Source: an uncultured bacterium (GTDB taxonomy: Bacteria; Bacillota; Clostridia; Lachnospirales; Lachnospiraceae). From it: DNA of 49,035 nucleotides. Shown here piece after piece: positions 8,061 through 16,811 of this stretch. Positions within the stretch are counted from its first letter, which is position 1; every line of letters begins with the position of its first letter. The DNA lies in NCBI GenBank assembly GCA_945949875.1, contig CAMFGH010000007.1:1-49035 (forward strand), given 5' to 3'. The notes beneath the pieces were generated by a model, which worked only from the letters and a program-made list of their open reading frames with translations, had not been told where the DNA came from and did not search any database. The position numbers and the translations under genes were made by a program.

Positions 8061-9413
8061 ATGGTAATAATTAAGCTTCCGAAACATGTAAAATATATTA
8101 TTGAAACACTGGAGCAGAATGGTTATGAAGCCTATGCGGTTGGCGGATGTGTCCGTGACAGTATTCTGGGCAGAGAGCCTAATGACTGGGACATTACTAC
8201 ATCGGCGGATCCCTATGAAGTAAAGAAACTGTTTTCCCATACCATAGATACCGGACTGCAGCATGGTACTGTGACCATTATGTTGGAACATGTGGGATAT
8301 GAAGTGACCACGTACCGTATTGATGGGGATTATGAAGACAGCAGGCATCCGAAGGAGGTTACGTTTACAAAATCGCTGGAAGAAGATTTAAAGCGCCGCG
8401 ACTTTACCGTCAATGCCATGGCATATAATGACAGGGATGGACTGATTGATCTGTTCCAGGGCATGGATGATATCCAAAAAAAGGTGATTCGTTGTGTTGG
8501 AAATGCGGAGGAGCGTTTTACAGAAGATGCACTTCGTATCATGAGAGCAATTCGTTTTTCTGCCCAGTTTGGTTATGAGATAGAACTGGAAACCAAAAAG
8601 GCCATTGTAAAGCTGGCTCCAAACTTGAAAAATATCAGTGCAGAACGTATCCGGGAAGAACTGATAAAGCTTCTGGTTTCCGAGCATCCGGAATATATCC
8701 GTATCGCATATGAAACCGGAATCACAGCACAGATTTTGCCGGAACTGGATGTCTGTATGGAAACGAAGCAGAATACGCCGCATCATATGTATACGGTGGG
8801 AGAGCACATCATTCATAGCCTGACCAATGTTCCCGGGGATAAAGTGCTCAGGTTGGCTATGCTGATGCATGATATCGGAAAGCCCTATTGCATCACTACG
8901 GATGAGGCGGGAAGAGATCATTTTAAGGGACATGCAGAGAAAAGCGCAGAAATGGCAGCACTCATTATGCATCGCTTAAAATTTGACAATGATACGTTAA
9001 ACCGGGTAAAAAGGTTAGCAAAGTATCATGATTGGGCGATCAGCCTGTCACCTCCCATAAAAAAGGCTACGGTGAGAAGCATGATTTCAAGAATAGGTGA
9101 AGACTTGTTTCCGGATCTTTTTACGATTGGAGAGGCAGATCTTTTAGCGCAAAGTGACTATTTTAAAGCAGAAAAAGAAGAAAAACAGCAGCTACTGAAA
9201 GAGATGTATCGGGAAATCATAGAGCAGGGGGACTGCTTATCGATAAAGAATCTTGCAGTATCCGGAAATGACCTGATCGGGCATGGTATGAAGCCGGGAA
9301 AAGAGCTGGGACAGGTTTTACAAAAAATGTTGGAAGATGTTTTAAAACATCCTTCGAACAATAACAAAGAGTATTTACTGAATCATTTGAATAAATATGT
9401 AGAACGCACATAA
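8061..9413 (+). CDS. cca: CCA-adding tRNA nucleotidyltransferase / poly(A) polymerase family with HD domain
   Basis: The 450-residue protein is a class II CCA-adding enzyme that builds or repairs the tRNA 3' CCA end. The catalytic head has VGGCVRDSILGREPNDWDI (about 28-46), with the two carboxylates of DWD, followed by RRDFTVNAMA. The RNA-binding neck and body follow, including the ERIREE helix. A C-terminal HD domain has MLMHDIGKP (about 272-280), suggesting an added phosphohydrolase activity. ATG 8061 lies after aggaag. The gene is 34 bp downstream of ackA and may share its transcript. Confidence 0.93.
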   Translation: MVIIKLPKHVKYIIETLEQNGYEAYAVGGCVRDSILGREPNDWDITTSADPYEVKKLFSHTIDTGLQHGTVTIMLEHVGYEVTTYRIDGDYEDSRHPKEVTFTKSLEEDLKRRDFTVNAMAYNDRDGLIDLFQGMDDIQKKVIRCVGNAEERFTEDALRIMRAIRFSAQFGYEIELETKKAIVKLAPNLKNISAERIREELIKLLVSEHPEYIRIAYETGITAQILPELDVCMETKQNTPHHMYTVGEHIIHSLTNVPGDKVLRLAMLMHDIGKPYCITTDEAGRDHFKGHAEKSAEMAALIMHRLKFDNDTLNRVKRLAKYHDWAISLSPPIKKATVRSMISRIGEDLFPDLFTIGEADLLAQSDYFKAEKEEKQQLLKEMYREIIEQGDCLSIKNLAVSGNDLIGHGMKPGKELGQVLQKMLEDVLKHPSNNNKEYLLNHLNKYVERT

Positions 9414-9428
9414 TTTCTGTTTCCTGTT

Positions 9429-9437
9429 CATATGATA
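9429..9437 (+). promoter_or_regulatory. Possible mother-cell sigma -10 element before the CotS-like gene
   Basis: CATATGATA matches the SigK -10 pattern CATANNNTA and lies 30 bp before the start codon. I could not place a convincing -35 element, so this is tentative. Confidence 0.25.
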
Positions 9438-9467
9438 GGTTATGAACATTTTTAGGAGGCGGCGAAC

Positions 9468-10421
9468 GTGAGACCAAAAGCAGAGAATGTGTTTGACAGC
9501 TACGATTTGGAAGTGCTTCGCACCTGGAAGGTGCGGAGCGCTATTCTTTGTGAAGCAAAACAGGGAATATTCATCTTAAAAGAATTTAATGGGCATGGAG
9601 AAAAACTGCTGCTTCTGAATACGTTTTTAACATATTTAAAAGAACAGGGATTTTCCGGAGCGGAGATGCTGATACCGAATAAAGAAGGAAATCTTTTACA
9701 GGTCGATCCGGATGGGACAAAATATATTGTGAAAACCTATGTGAATAGGGGGGAATGCAGTCCGGATTCCATGGAAGATTGTAAACTTGCCATGCGTGCC
9801 CTCGGATGCTATCATAAAATTGCAGAAGGATTCGGCAGTCCTGTTTTTCCGGGTGGCGGAGTTTTGACAGAACTGGAGAAGCATAACAAAGAACTGAAAA
9901 AGGTACGACGTTATCTGAAGGAAAAAGGGAAAAAGAATTCTTTTGAACATTTTTTAAACAGTACATATGACCGATATTTTGACATGGCACAGCAGGTTGT
10001 GGAAGAATTAAAAAATTACCCGCTTCATACGGAAGGAAACCTGATCTGCCATGGGGATTTTCAATATCATAATGTATTACTTCAGGATAACCAGTATTTT
10101 CTGATTAATTTTGAAAAATGTATCTGGGATAACAAATCCAGGGATATCTATCATTTTATGAGGAAATTCCTGGAAAAGAATAACTGGTCGCCGCAGCTTG
10201 GAGAGATGCTGCTGCAGGCATATGGATCAGAAAATAAGATTTCCGAGGAAGATACCAGGCAGCTGTATTTTCGATTTTGCTATCCGGAGAAATTCTGGAA
10301 GATCGTAAATTATTATTATAATAGTAGAAAAGCTTTTATTCCGGAAAAGAACAGGGAGAAGCTGGAACTGGTTTTATCACAGGAAAACAAGAAGAAAGAG
10401 TTTATTGAAAAAGTAATGTAA
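9468..10421 (+). CDS. CotS-family spore coat kinase-like protein
   Basis: The 317-residue protein has the aminoglycoside-phosphotransferase/CotS kinase fold. The N-lobe has IFILKEFNG with a likely ATP-binding Lys. The catalytic loop CHGDFQYHNVLL lies near residue 195, and LINFEKCIWDNKSRDIYHFMRKF near 225-247 replaces the usual IDFD metal motif with INFE. That substitution, and the weak N-lobe, are common in CotS/YutH/YsxE-type coat proteins, some of which may be catalytically altered. Start is GTG at 9468 with aggaggcgg 8 nt upstream. Its position before the sporulation block fits a spore role, but this is inferred. Confidence 0.75.
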   Translation: MRPKAENVFDSYDLEVLRTWKVRSAILCEAKQGIFILKEFNGHGEKLLLLNTFLTYLKEQGFSGAEMLIPNKEGNLLQVDPDGTKYIVKTYVNRGECSPDSMEDCKLAMRALGCYHKIAEGFGSPVFPGGGVLTELEKHNKELKKVRRYLKEKGKKNSFEHFLNSTYDRYFDMAQQVVEELKNYPLHTEGNLICHGDFQYHNVLLQDNQYFLINFEKCIWDNKSRDIYHFMRKFLEKNNWSPQLGEMLLQAYGSENKISEEDTRQLYFRFCYPEKFWKIVNYYYNSRKAFIPEKNREKLELVLSQENKKKEFIEKVM

Positions 10422-10437
10422 AACAGGAGAATTCTTC

Positions 10438-11757
10438 ATGAAGTTACAAAAGATTCCCAAAAGGTATATGACGCATGTGGTGTTTCTGGCAGCAGCACTT
10501 TTCCTGACAGCCTGTGGATATCAGACACAGCAGGAAGCTCAGGATAAAGGAGATACCGGATTTGTTTCTGCCGATCCGGGAGTATATGACAGTGCAGATA
10601 CTGCAGTGATTACGGCCATTGATACCAGGGAAAAAACCGTCACATTAAAAAATATGGAAGTGCATAAAAAATACACACTTACATATGATGGTACAACTTG
10701 TTTTTACGATAAATATGGAAATGTTTTAAGTGTTACACAGCTAAGACCGGGCGAAATGGTAGATCTGACATTTATGAAATTGCAGAAACGTCTGAATACC
10801 ATGCAGAGATCTACCAGCAGCTGGGTCTATCAAAATGTGACAGGCTATCAGTTTGACAGTCTGAATTATCAGGCCTATATCAATACAGATGTTTTTACTT
10901 ATTCGGAAGAGACGGTAGTTATTTCGGGTGGTGAAGAAGCAGATCTTATGGACATAAACAGCATTGATACTTTGACTTTTTGTGGAAAAGGGTCGGATAT
11001 TTACAGTATCATTGTGGAAAAAGGGCATGGATATGTGCGCCTGAAAAATGAAGAATATTTTATAGGTGGTTTTATTGAGATTAGAAATGCCGTGGTGCAG
11101 AAGGTTTCGGAAAACATGCTGCTGGTGGTACCGGAAGGGGAACATCAGGTGGTTATCAGTAATAAAGGAACCAGCGGAACAAAGGATATTCTGGTTCGCC
11201 GCAATGTGGAAACAGAACTGGATGTTGGAAATCTGAAAGGCTCCGAACCGAGATACGGAACCGTTTTGTTTACGATTTCACCGGAGGATGCCCTTTTGTA
11301 TATAGACGGGGAACGAACCGACTATTCGGCGCCGGTTAAACTGGAGTATGGTATCCACCAGATGATCGTCATGGCGGACAAATACAGTACCATTAAACAG
11401 TATATTAAGGTCGGACAAGACTCCGCAGGAATAGAAGTTACCATGGAAATCGATCCGGATGTTTCCGGAAATGATCCCATAGAGGACACAGATCTGACCA
11501 TTTCCGGAAATGATGGCAGCAGTGTACAGACCAGTACCCTTTCATATTATGTAACAGTGGATGCGCCGACTGGTGTGGAAGTTTATCTGGATGGGAATTA
11601 TATTGGTATCACCCCATGCAGCTTTAAAAAGCAGTCGGGGACACATGCCATAACACTTCGAAAAACCGGATATGTATCCAAGTCCTATACGGTACAGATC
11701 GATAATGAAGAGAAAAATACAAATTATGCATTTTTAGATCTTTCCAAAGAAGAATAA
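10438..11757 (+). CDS. PEGA-domain lipoprotein
   Basis: The 439-residue protein has a signal peptide with lipobox FLTAC (acylated Cys26), so it is anchored outside the membrane. The central part (about 45-275) is beta-rich and unrecognised. Two PEGA-like repeats follow, at about 277-335 (GTVLFTISPEDALLYIDGE) and 362-435 (VTVDAPTGVEVYLDGNYIG), separated by an Asp/Ser/Gly linker containing two SGND copies. PEGA domains are common in surface proteins and are thought to pack on glycans or the cell wall. It starts 16 bp after the CotS-like gene and is likely in its operon. Confidence 0.8.
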   Translation: MKLQKIPKRYMTHVVFLAAALFLTACGYQTQQEAQDKGDTGFVSADPGVYDSADTAVITAIDTREKTVTLKNMEVHKKYTLTYDGTTCFYDKYGNVLSVTQLRPGEMVDLTFMKLQKRLNTMQRSTSSWVYQNVTGYQFDSLNYQAYINTDVFTYSEETVVISGGEEADLMDINSIDTLTFCGKGSDIYSIIVEKGHGYVRLKNEEYFIGGFIEIRNAVVQKVSENMLLVVPEGEHQVVISNKGTSGTKDILVRRNVETELDVGNLKGSEPRYGTVLFTISPEDALLYIDGERTDYSAPVKLEYGIHQMIVMADKYSTIKQYIKVGQDSAGIEVTMEIDPDVSGNDPIEDTDLTISGNDGSSVQTSTLSYYVTVDAPTGVEVYLDGNYIGITPCSFKKQSGTHAITLRKTGYVSKSYTVQIDNEEKNTNYAFLDLSKEE

Positions 11758-11814
11758 CTTGCTTTAATAAAGTAGAGAAATAGCGGAGAATGCCTTAAAA
11801 TATGGCAAAAATGA

Positions 11815-11843
11815 TTGACAAACTATGGTAAAACCAGTATAAA
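11815..11843 (+). promoter_or_regulatory. SigA promoter of the HU gene
   Basis: TTGACA (11815-11820) and TATAAA (11838-11843) are separated by exactly 17 bp. The site lies 73 bp before the HU ATG and fits a highly expressed gene. Confidence 0.8.
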
Positions 11844-11915
11844 TATGTATAGGCATTTTCCAAAAGGGGAAAACTTTTGAGGAATTGTTAAAAGAAATTC
11901 TAGGAGGAATAAAAA

Positions 11916-12191
11916 ATGAACAAGACAGAATTAGTTGCAGCTATTGCTGAAGCAGCTGAACTTTCTAAAAAAGATGCAGAAAAAGCTTTAAAGGCATTCA
12001 CAGATGTTGTTGCTGATGAATTAAAGAAAGGTGAAAAAGTACAGTTAGTTGGTTTCGGTACTTTCGAAGTTTCTGAAAGAGCAGCAAGAGAAGGAAGAAA
12101 TCCTCAGAGTGGTGAAGTTATGAAGATCGCTGCTTCCAAAGCACCTAAATTCAAAGCTGGTAAAGCTCTGAAAGATATGCTGAATGCATAA
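11916..12191 (+). CDS. hup: HU family DNA-binding protein
   Basis: This 91-residue nucleoid protein binds and bends DNA as a dimer. The N-terminal helices ([24 protein letters not shown]) are followed by the HU signature [19 protein letters not shown] and the C-terminal [10 protein letters not shown]. It has near-optimal codon use and a strong taggagg site. A terminator follows directly, so it is probably mostly monocistronic, with some readthrough into the sporulation cluster. Confidence 0.97.
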   Translation: MNKTELVAAIAEAAELSKKDAEKALKAFTDVVADELKKGEKVQLVGFGTFEVSERAAREGRNPQSGEVMKIAASKAPKFKAGKALKDMLNA

Positions 12192-12213
12192 TTAGTATAC
12201 ATGTGAGTAAGAT

Positions 12214-12250
12214 GGTCTGAGTGCAGCCTTGCCTCAGACCTTTTTCTTTT
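12214..12250 (+). terminator. Terminator after the HU gene
   Basis: The stem ggtctgag (12214-12221) pairs perfectly with ctcagacc (12233-12240), followed by tttttctttt. Confidence 0.9.
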
Positions 12251-12269
12251 CGCAGAAAGGTTTGTGGAT

Positions 12270-12518
12270 ATGAGATTAGATAAATATTTAAAGGTTTCCA
12301 GATTGATTAAACGACGTACTGTTGCAAACGAAGCCTGTGATGCAGGCAGGGTTTTTGTAAATGATAAACCGGCAAAAGCTTCTGTAAATGTTAAAGTGGG
12401 AGATACCATTACGATTCAGTTTGGAAATAAAGAAGTGAAAGTGGAAGTGCTGGATGTTTCCGAAGTGATCCGAAAAGAAGAAGCAAAAGAAATGTATCGC
12501 TATATCACAGGAATATAA
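12270..12518 (+). CDS. rqcP: S4-domain RNA-binding protein (RqcP/YabO type)
   Basis: The 82-residue protein is a single S4 domain: MRLDKYLKVSRLIKRRTVAN, then the GRVFVNDKPAKASVNVKVGD turn typical of Hsp15/RqcP. Its Bacillus equivalent binds stalled 60S-like 50S-tRNA complexes with RqcH and aids alanine tailing in ribosome quality control. GTG 12264 is in frame, but the aaagg site at 12256-12260 is only 3 nt from it and 9 nt from ATG 12270, so I choose 12270. The position upstream of yabP matches the conserved yabO locus. Confidence 0.85.
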   Translation: MRLDKYLKVSRLIKRRTVANEACDAGRVFVNDKPAKASVNVKVGDTITIQFGNKEVKVEVLDVSEVIRKEEAKEMYRYITGI

Positions 12519-12540
12519 GAATGTCTCCCCGTCATATAAT
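12511..12540 (+). promoter_or_regulatory. Possible SigE promoter for yabP-yabQ
   Basis: GAATATA (12511-12517) and CATATAAT (12533-12540), separated by 15 bp, resemble the SigE consensus (KMATATT, 14-15 bp, CATACAMT). The site overlaps the end of the S4 gene and precedes yabP by 42 bp. In Bacillus yabP and yabQ are mother-cell SigE genes. Confidence 0.55.
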
Positions 12541-12582
12541 GAAATAGATGTGAAATTACTTTATAGGATCAGGGGGAGAGCG

Positions 12583-12885
12583 ATGGAAGATTTAAATGTG
12601 AACTATAACGGAAAACAGATCAGAAGCCATAAGGTTATGTTGACAAACAGAAAGACTTGTACCATCAGTGGCGTGGTAGATGTATTATCCTTTGATACCG
12701 GAGAGGTGCTTTTGGAAACCGATTTGGGAATGTTGATGATAAAAGGAAAAGAGCTGCATGTAAGCAGATTATCTTTGGATAAAGGGGAAGTGGATGTGGA
12801 AGGAAATGTAGATTCCCTTACCTATTCCGATATAGTCACAGCCAGAGAAAAAACAGAATCTTTCTTTTCTAAGCTGTTCCAATAA
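12583..12885 (+). CDS. yabP: Sporulation protein YabP
   Basis: The 100-residue protein matches the YabP/YqfC beta-rich fold: RSHKVMLTNRKTCTISGVVDVLSFDTGEVLLETDLGMLMIKGKELHVSRLSLDKGEVDVEG. YabP is a mother-cell sporulation protein of unknown biochemical action. A GTG at 12550 is in frame, but the site agggggagag at 12571-12580 marks ATG 12583. It precedes yabQ by 25 bp, as in other spore formers. Confidence 0.92.
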   Translation: MEDLNVNYNGKQIRSHKVMLTNRKTCTISGVVDVLSFDTGEVLLETDLGMLMIKGKELHVSRLSLDKGEVDVEGNVDSLTYSDIVTAREKTESFFSKLFQ

Positions 12886-12910
12886 ATAAAGGAGCTTCCT
12901 AATATATTTT

Positions 12911-13423
12911 ATGAATTGGCAGATCAGCGAATTAGTTGGATCAGAAGCATCTTTATTTTTAAAGGCTGTGCAACTGGGAATGGAGATTGTGTTTCTGTAT
13001 GATCTGTTACGTATTTTCAGAAGAGTCGTTCTTCATAATGTGGCTGGAGAAATCGTTGAGGATCTGCTGTATTGGATCCTGGTCGGCTATAAAATGTATT
13101 TGCTTTTGATGACAGAAAATGCAGGAGGTTTACGCTTCTATATTGTACTGGGTATAGGTATAGGATGTATTTTATATCTAAATTCCATAGGAAAATTTTT
13201 TGTAAAAAAAGTATCAGGGATACTGATCAAAATAAAATATAAACTGTTTCGAATCCTTTATAAAGGAAAGAGAAGGGCAGAAGTTCCTCTTATAAAACTA
13301 AGAAACAAATATCATACATTTCAGAAATGGGCCGATATTAAAAAAAGAAAGAATTACCAGCTGATGAAAAAAAAGTTGACGCAATTTTGTAAAATGATTA
13401 AAATTGTATTATGTAAACAATAA
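12911..13423 (+). CDS. yabQ: Spore cortex protein YabQ
   Basis: The 170-residue membrane protein has about three hydrophobic segments within the first 105 residues and a very basic cytosolic tail rich in Lys. In Bacillus YabQ localises to the forespore membranes and is needed for cortex formation. The Shine-Dalgarno aaaggag lies rather far (about 16 nt) upstream. Order and size (yabP-yabQ-divIC) support the call more than sequence motifs do. Confidence 0.82.
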   Translation: MNWQISELVGSEASLFLKAVQLGMEIVFLYDLLRIFRRVVLHNVAGEIVEDLLYWILVGYKMYLLLMTENAGGLRFYIVLGIGIGCILYLNSIGKFFVKKVSGILIKIKYKLFRILYKGKRRAEVPLIKLRNKYHTFQKWADIKKRKNYQLMKKKLTQFCKMIKIVLCKQ

Positions 13424-13440
13424 CAATGAGGGTCTTTTTT

Positions 13441-13749
13441 ATGGCACGAAGAAAAGCGGCAATGCATCGGAAAAGAAAACAGAATAGATTCGCCATGTTT
13501 CTGGTTAGTTTTGCGCTCCTTATGCTGCTGGCAGCTGTTGGTGTAAAGAGGATAGAGCTTGAAAGCAAACAGGATGCTTATCTTCAGAAGGAGGCCGAAC
13601 TTCAGAAGAAGATAGATGAAGAAAAGGCCCGCAGTCAGGAACTGGAAGAATACGAAAAATATACCCAGACCCAGAAGTATGTAGAAGATGTGGCTAAGGA
13701 AAAACTGGGACTGGTTTATGAAGATGAGATTGTTTTTAAAGAAGAGTAA
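13441..13749 (+). CDS. divIC: Septum formation initiator DivIC/FtsB
   Basis: The 102-residue protein has a basic cytosolic head, one membrane segment (about 14-35) and an extracellular coiled coil rich in Glu/Lys/Gln, ending in the KLGLVYEDEIVF stretch typical of the family. It works with FtsL and DivIB at the division septum. An ATG at 13426 is in frame, but gaggg at 13428-13432 is well spaced for ATG 13441, so I choose that one. It is the last gene before a terminator. Confidence 0.9.
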   Translation: MARRKAAMHRKRKQNRFAMFLVSFALLMLLAAVGVKRIELESKQDAYLQKEAELQKKIDEEKARSQELEEYEKYTQTQKYVEDVAKEKLGLVYEDEIVFKEE

Positions 13750-13804
13750 CAGAACAAAAGTATGAATTCGTAGCAGGAAACATTAAACTAAGCAGGAAAT
13801 AAGG

Positions 13805-13836
13805 AAAAGTCATATTCGAAAGAGTATGACTTTTTT
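13805..13836 (+). terminator. Terminator after divIC
   Basis: The stem aaaagtcata (13805-13814) pairs with tatgactttt (13825-13834) and leads into a T run. Confidence 0.85.
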
Positions 13837-13891
13837 GTTATGACGACTGCTAATCAGAGCAAGATTCGTGGGGCGTATCCCGTCTCTGTTC

Positions 13892-13958
13892 TGTCGAAAA
13901 AAAATCAAAATACATAGTGCCAATTTGACAAATATCGAGAGATGCAGGTGCCTATAAT
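13892..13958 (+). promoter_or_regulatory. Spo0A-type promoter of spoIIE (22-bp spacer, 0A boxes)
   Basis: TTGACA (13925-13930) and TATAAT (13953-13958) are perfect SigA elements but 22 bp apart. Spo0A-activated spoIIG and spoIIE promoters of Bacillus have this abnormal 21-22 bp spacing. A 0A-box match TGTCGAA lies at 13892-13898. A second, tttgacaaa (13924-13932, TTTGTCAAA on the other strand), overlaps the -35. The site is 67 bp upstream of the gene. Confidence 0.75.
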
Positions 13959-14024
13959 CATCAAGCAAAAGCGATAGTCTGACCGCTGACTTGAAACTAT
14001 GTGAAAAGAAAAGGGGAATGCATC

Positions 14025-15221
14025 ATGGTGGTAGAAGCAACGTTATTACAAGATTACAGCAAGCATAAATTATTGGAGTATGCCGATTCTTTCCGGGAAC
14101 TGGCAGACTCTTTTCTGGAAGATAACTGTGTAAAGGAAACAAGCGAAGATGCGGAGATGACCTCTCAGGAAGAGCGGCAGATCATGATCTGGAACAGACA
14201 ATTATCAGAGCAGAGAAGTGTGTTTGCAGGACAATTAAGGGAAGTCTCCCAGATGATAGAAACTGTGGCAAAAGAGAATTGTCGGATCGAGTATCTGGAG
14301 GAAAAGAAATACCGCCAGATCGTGAAAGAATTACGGAGTGAGGGGATACAGATAAACAGTCTGATCTTTGTACAGGCAGACGATAATCACCGTATCTGCA
14401 GCGCTTCCATGAGAAGTACAAGAAGAGGTGTGATATCGGCAGAGGATGTGGCCGGATATTTATCAGTACTTCTGAATATCCGATTGATTCCATGGAAGAA
14501 CTCCAGTTACTATATCGGAGTTACGGACGAAATTTATTTGTTTTATGAAGAACCGGCTTATCATGTGTTAACCGGCGTTGCAAAAGCCACAAAAGAGACA
14601 GAAAAGATATCCGGAGATAATTATGAGATATTTGAATATGGGGAAGGCTGCACTGCAGTCCTTCTGTCAGATGGTATGGGTTCCGGTGAACAGGCTTATA
14701 AAAGCAGCAGTATGGTTCTTGATCTGATGCAGCGTTTTTTGGATACCGGATTTTCACCCCGGGCATCTGTCCAGATGATCAATGGGGCACTTTTAACCGG
14801 ATGCGAATTATCCGGCTCTTCTACCCTGGACTGCTGCAGCATCGACCTCTATCAGGGAATCTGCAGGTTGTGTAAAGTAGGCGCGGCCCCCTCTTTTTTG
14901 AAAAGAGACAATATGGTGGAGCAGATATCTTCCCACAATCTGCCCCTTGGTCTTATGGGGACACCGGAAATGGAGTACCAGGAGAGAAAACTGGAGGATG
15001 GGGACTATATTATTTTGCTTTCCGATGGAATTTATGATGCCATGAACAGGGGCCTGGGGGAAGGCGCATTATCTGAAATTATCAGCAGATTACAGACCAA
15101 AAACCCCAATGAACTGGCCAATGATATATTGCGTTTTGTCCTGCAGCAATGCAGGGGACAGGTGAAGGATGATATGACAGTACTTGTGACAGGTATCTGG
15201 GAAAGAAGCAGACGTGAGTAA
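14025..15221 (+). CDS. spoIIE: SpoIIE-type PP2C serine phosphatase lacking the membrane domain
   Basis: The 398-residue protein matches the C-terminal half of SpoIIE. Residues 1-170 resemble the linker region, and about 190-395 the PP2C phosphatase, with LLSDGMGSGEQAYKSS, STLDCCSIDLYQG, APSFLKR, LPLG, ILLSDGIYDA and KDDMTVLV containing the metal-binding Asp residues. SpoIIE dephosphorylates SpoIIAA to release SigF. Bacillus SpoIIE is 827 residues with ten membrane helices; here there are none, and none is encoded upstream. GTG 14001 is in frame but aagggg precedes ATG 14025. Synteny (divIC, spoIIE, tilS, hpt, ftsH) supports orthology. Confidence 0.88.
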   Translation: MVVEATLLQDYSKHKLLEYADSFRELADSFLEDNCVKETSEDAEMTSQEERQIMIWNRQLSEQRSVFAGQLREVSQMIETVAKENCRIEYLEEKKYRQIVKELRSEGIQINSLIFVQADDNHRICSASMRSTRRGVISAEDVAGYLSVLLNIRLIPWKNSSYYIGVTDEIYLFYEEPAYHVLTGVAKATKETEKISGDNYEIFEYGEGCTAVLLSDGMGSGEQAYKSSSMVLDLMQRFLDTGFSPRASVQMINGALLTGCELSGSSTLDCCSIDLYQGICRLCKVGAAPSFLKRDNMVEQISSHNLPLGLMGTPEMEYQERKLEDGDYIILLSDGIYDAMNRGLGEGALSEIISRLQTKNPNELANDILRFVLQQCRGQVKDDMTVLVTGIWERSRRE

Positions 15222-15287
15222 GGATTTTGACCAAAAGAAACAGATGATAAACTTGCTTTTTCCGGTATCTCTGCGTATCATGATGGT

Positions 15288-16811
15288 ATGAATGCAGATA
15301 AAATTGAGGAAAAAGTAATCGCATACTGTAAATCACATCAGCTGATTAAATCAGGTGACCATATTTTACTGGGGTTGTCCGGTGGCGGAGATTCCGTCTG
15401 TCTTTTTTATATGCTTCTTTTACTGAAAAAAGAAATTGATTTTTCATTAAGAGCGGTACATGTTCATCATGGCATACGAAAAGAGGCAGATCAGGACAGG
15501 GTTTTTGTGGAAAATCTCTGCCGGGAAAATGGGATTTCATGTGAAACCTATTATGAAAATGTTCCTGCCTATGCAGAAGAAAATGGTCTTTCTGGAGAAG
15601 AAGCAGGAAGAATGCTTCGATATCAGGATTTCCGAAAATCATTGAAAGCATGGGAACAGCAGGAAGCACGAAAAGAGGGCTGCCGCTTCAGGATAGCGAC
15701 CGCCCATCATCTGGATGATCAGGCAGAAACGGTACTTTTCCAGCTTTTTCGCGGAAGCGGACTTACCGGTTTGTGTGGAATCCGTTCCTGTAGAAAGGAT
15801 CTGATCAGACCCCTTCTTTGTATATCGAAAAAGGAAATCGAATATTATCTGCAGGAGAAAGAAATCGAATATTGTCATGATCAGACCAACGATCAGGATG
15901 ACTATGCCAGAAACAAAATCCGGCATCATATACTGCCCTTTGCAGAACAGGAAATCTGTCAGGGAGCAGCAGAGCATATCGGCAGGACTGCTGAGATATT
16001 GCAGGAAGCAGATACCTATATTCAAAAGCAGATACAAACTGTGGCAAAGGGGATTATGCAGTATCATGATCAGGGAAACAAAGTAGCTTTGTCCATTTCC
16101 GGACTGCAGAAGGAAGATGTTTTTCTGCAGAAACAGATCCTTCTTTATGCAATTGCAGTAGTAACCGGGGGAAGAAAAGATGTAGGATATGGGCATATTC
16201 AAAGTATTTTACAGCTCCTTGACAAAACGGGAAATGGAAAATTATCACTGCCTCATCGTACCATAGCACGAAAGGAATATGATATATTATGGATTTACCC
16301 GGAAAGCTTTTCAAATGATGCGCCGGAAAGTGTCTGGGAAAACGACCAGAGGAGTGCTTCGGAGAATGATCAGAAAAGTGCTTCATGTTCGGAAAGCAGA
16401 GAATTAAACCTTGAGACTGAAATCCTGTCATTGGATGATAAAGAGGAATTAAAACGTCGGTTTTCCATAGAAGATCCCAGACGCATTATGGAGTTCATTC
16501 CGGAAAAAACATATACGAAATGGTTTGATTATGATAGAATAGAGACTGGTTTTATCATGCGTCACCGTATGCAGGGAGACTATCTTACGATTAACGAAGG
16601 ATACGCCCGTAAGAGTTTAAAAGAGTATATGATAGAAGAAAAGATTCCCAGGGAGCAAAGGGATTCCATGTGGGTATTGGCAGATGGGTCACATATTATG
16701 TGGGTTCCCGGTTATCGTATCAGCACGTATTATAAAGTGACAAAAGAGACCAAAAGAATTTTACAGGTAAAAATAAAACAGACGGAGGAGAGAACATGTC
16801 AGAACACGTAA
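15288..16811 (+). CDS. tilS: tRNA(Ile)-lysidine synthase
   Basis: The 507-residue enzyme attaches lysine to C34 of tRNA-Ile(CAU), allowing AUA decoding; it is essential. The PP-loop is LGLSGGGDSVCL (about 27-38), followed by VHVHHGIRKEADQD and ATAHHLDDQAETVLFQLFRGSGLTGLCGI, the classic N-domain motifs. The C-terminal part includes MQGDYLTINEGYARKSLKEYMIEEKIP. A Ser/Asn/Glu-rich insertion lies near 345-370. The ATG has no clear ribosome binding site. It overlaps hpt by 16 nt. Confidence 0.95.
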   Translation: MNADKIEEKVIAYCKSHQLIKSGDHILLGLSGGGDSVCLFYMLLLLKKEIDFSLRAVHVHHGIRKEADQDRVFVENLCRENGISCETYYENVPAYAEENGLSGEEAGRMLRYQDFRKSLKAWEQQEARKEGCRFRIATAHHLDDQAETVLFQLFRGSGLTGLCGIRSCRKDLIRPLLCISKKEIEYYLQEKEIEYCHDQTNDQDDYARNKIRHHILPFAEQEICQGAAEHIGRTAEILQEADTYIQKQIQTVAKGIMQYHDQGNKVALSISGLQKEDVFLQKQILLYAIAVVTGGRKDVGYGHIQSILQLLDKTGNGKLSLPHRTIARKEYDILWIYPESFSNDAPESVWENDQRSASENDQKSASCSESRELNLETEILSLDDKEELKRRFSIEDPRRIMEFIPEKTYTKWFDYDRIETGFIMRHRMQGDYLTINEGYARKSLKEYMIEEKIPREQRDSMWVLADGSHIMWVPGYRISTYYKVTKETKRILQVKIKQTEERTCQNT

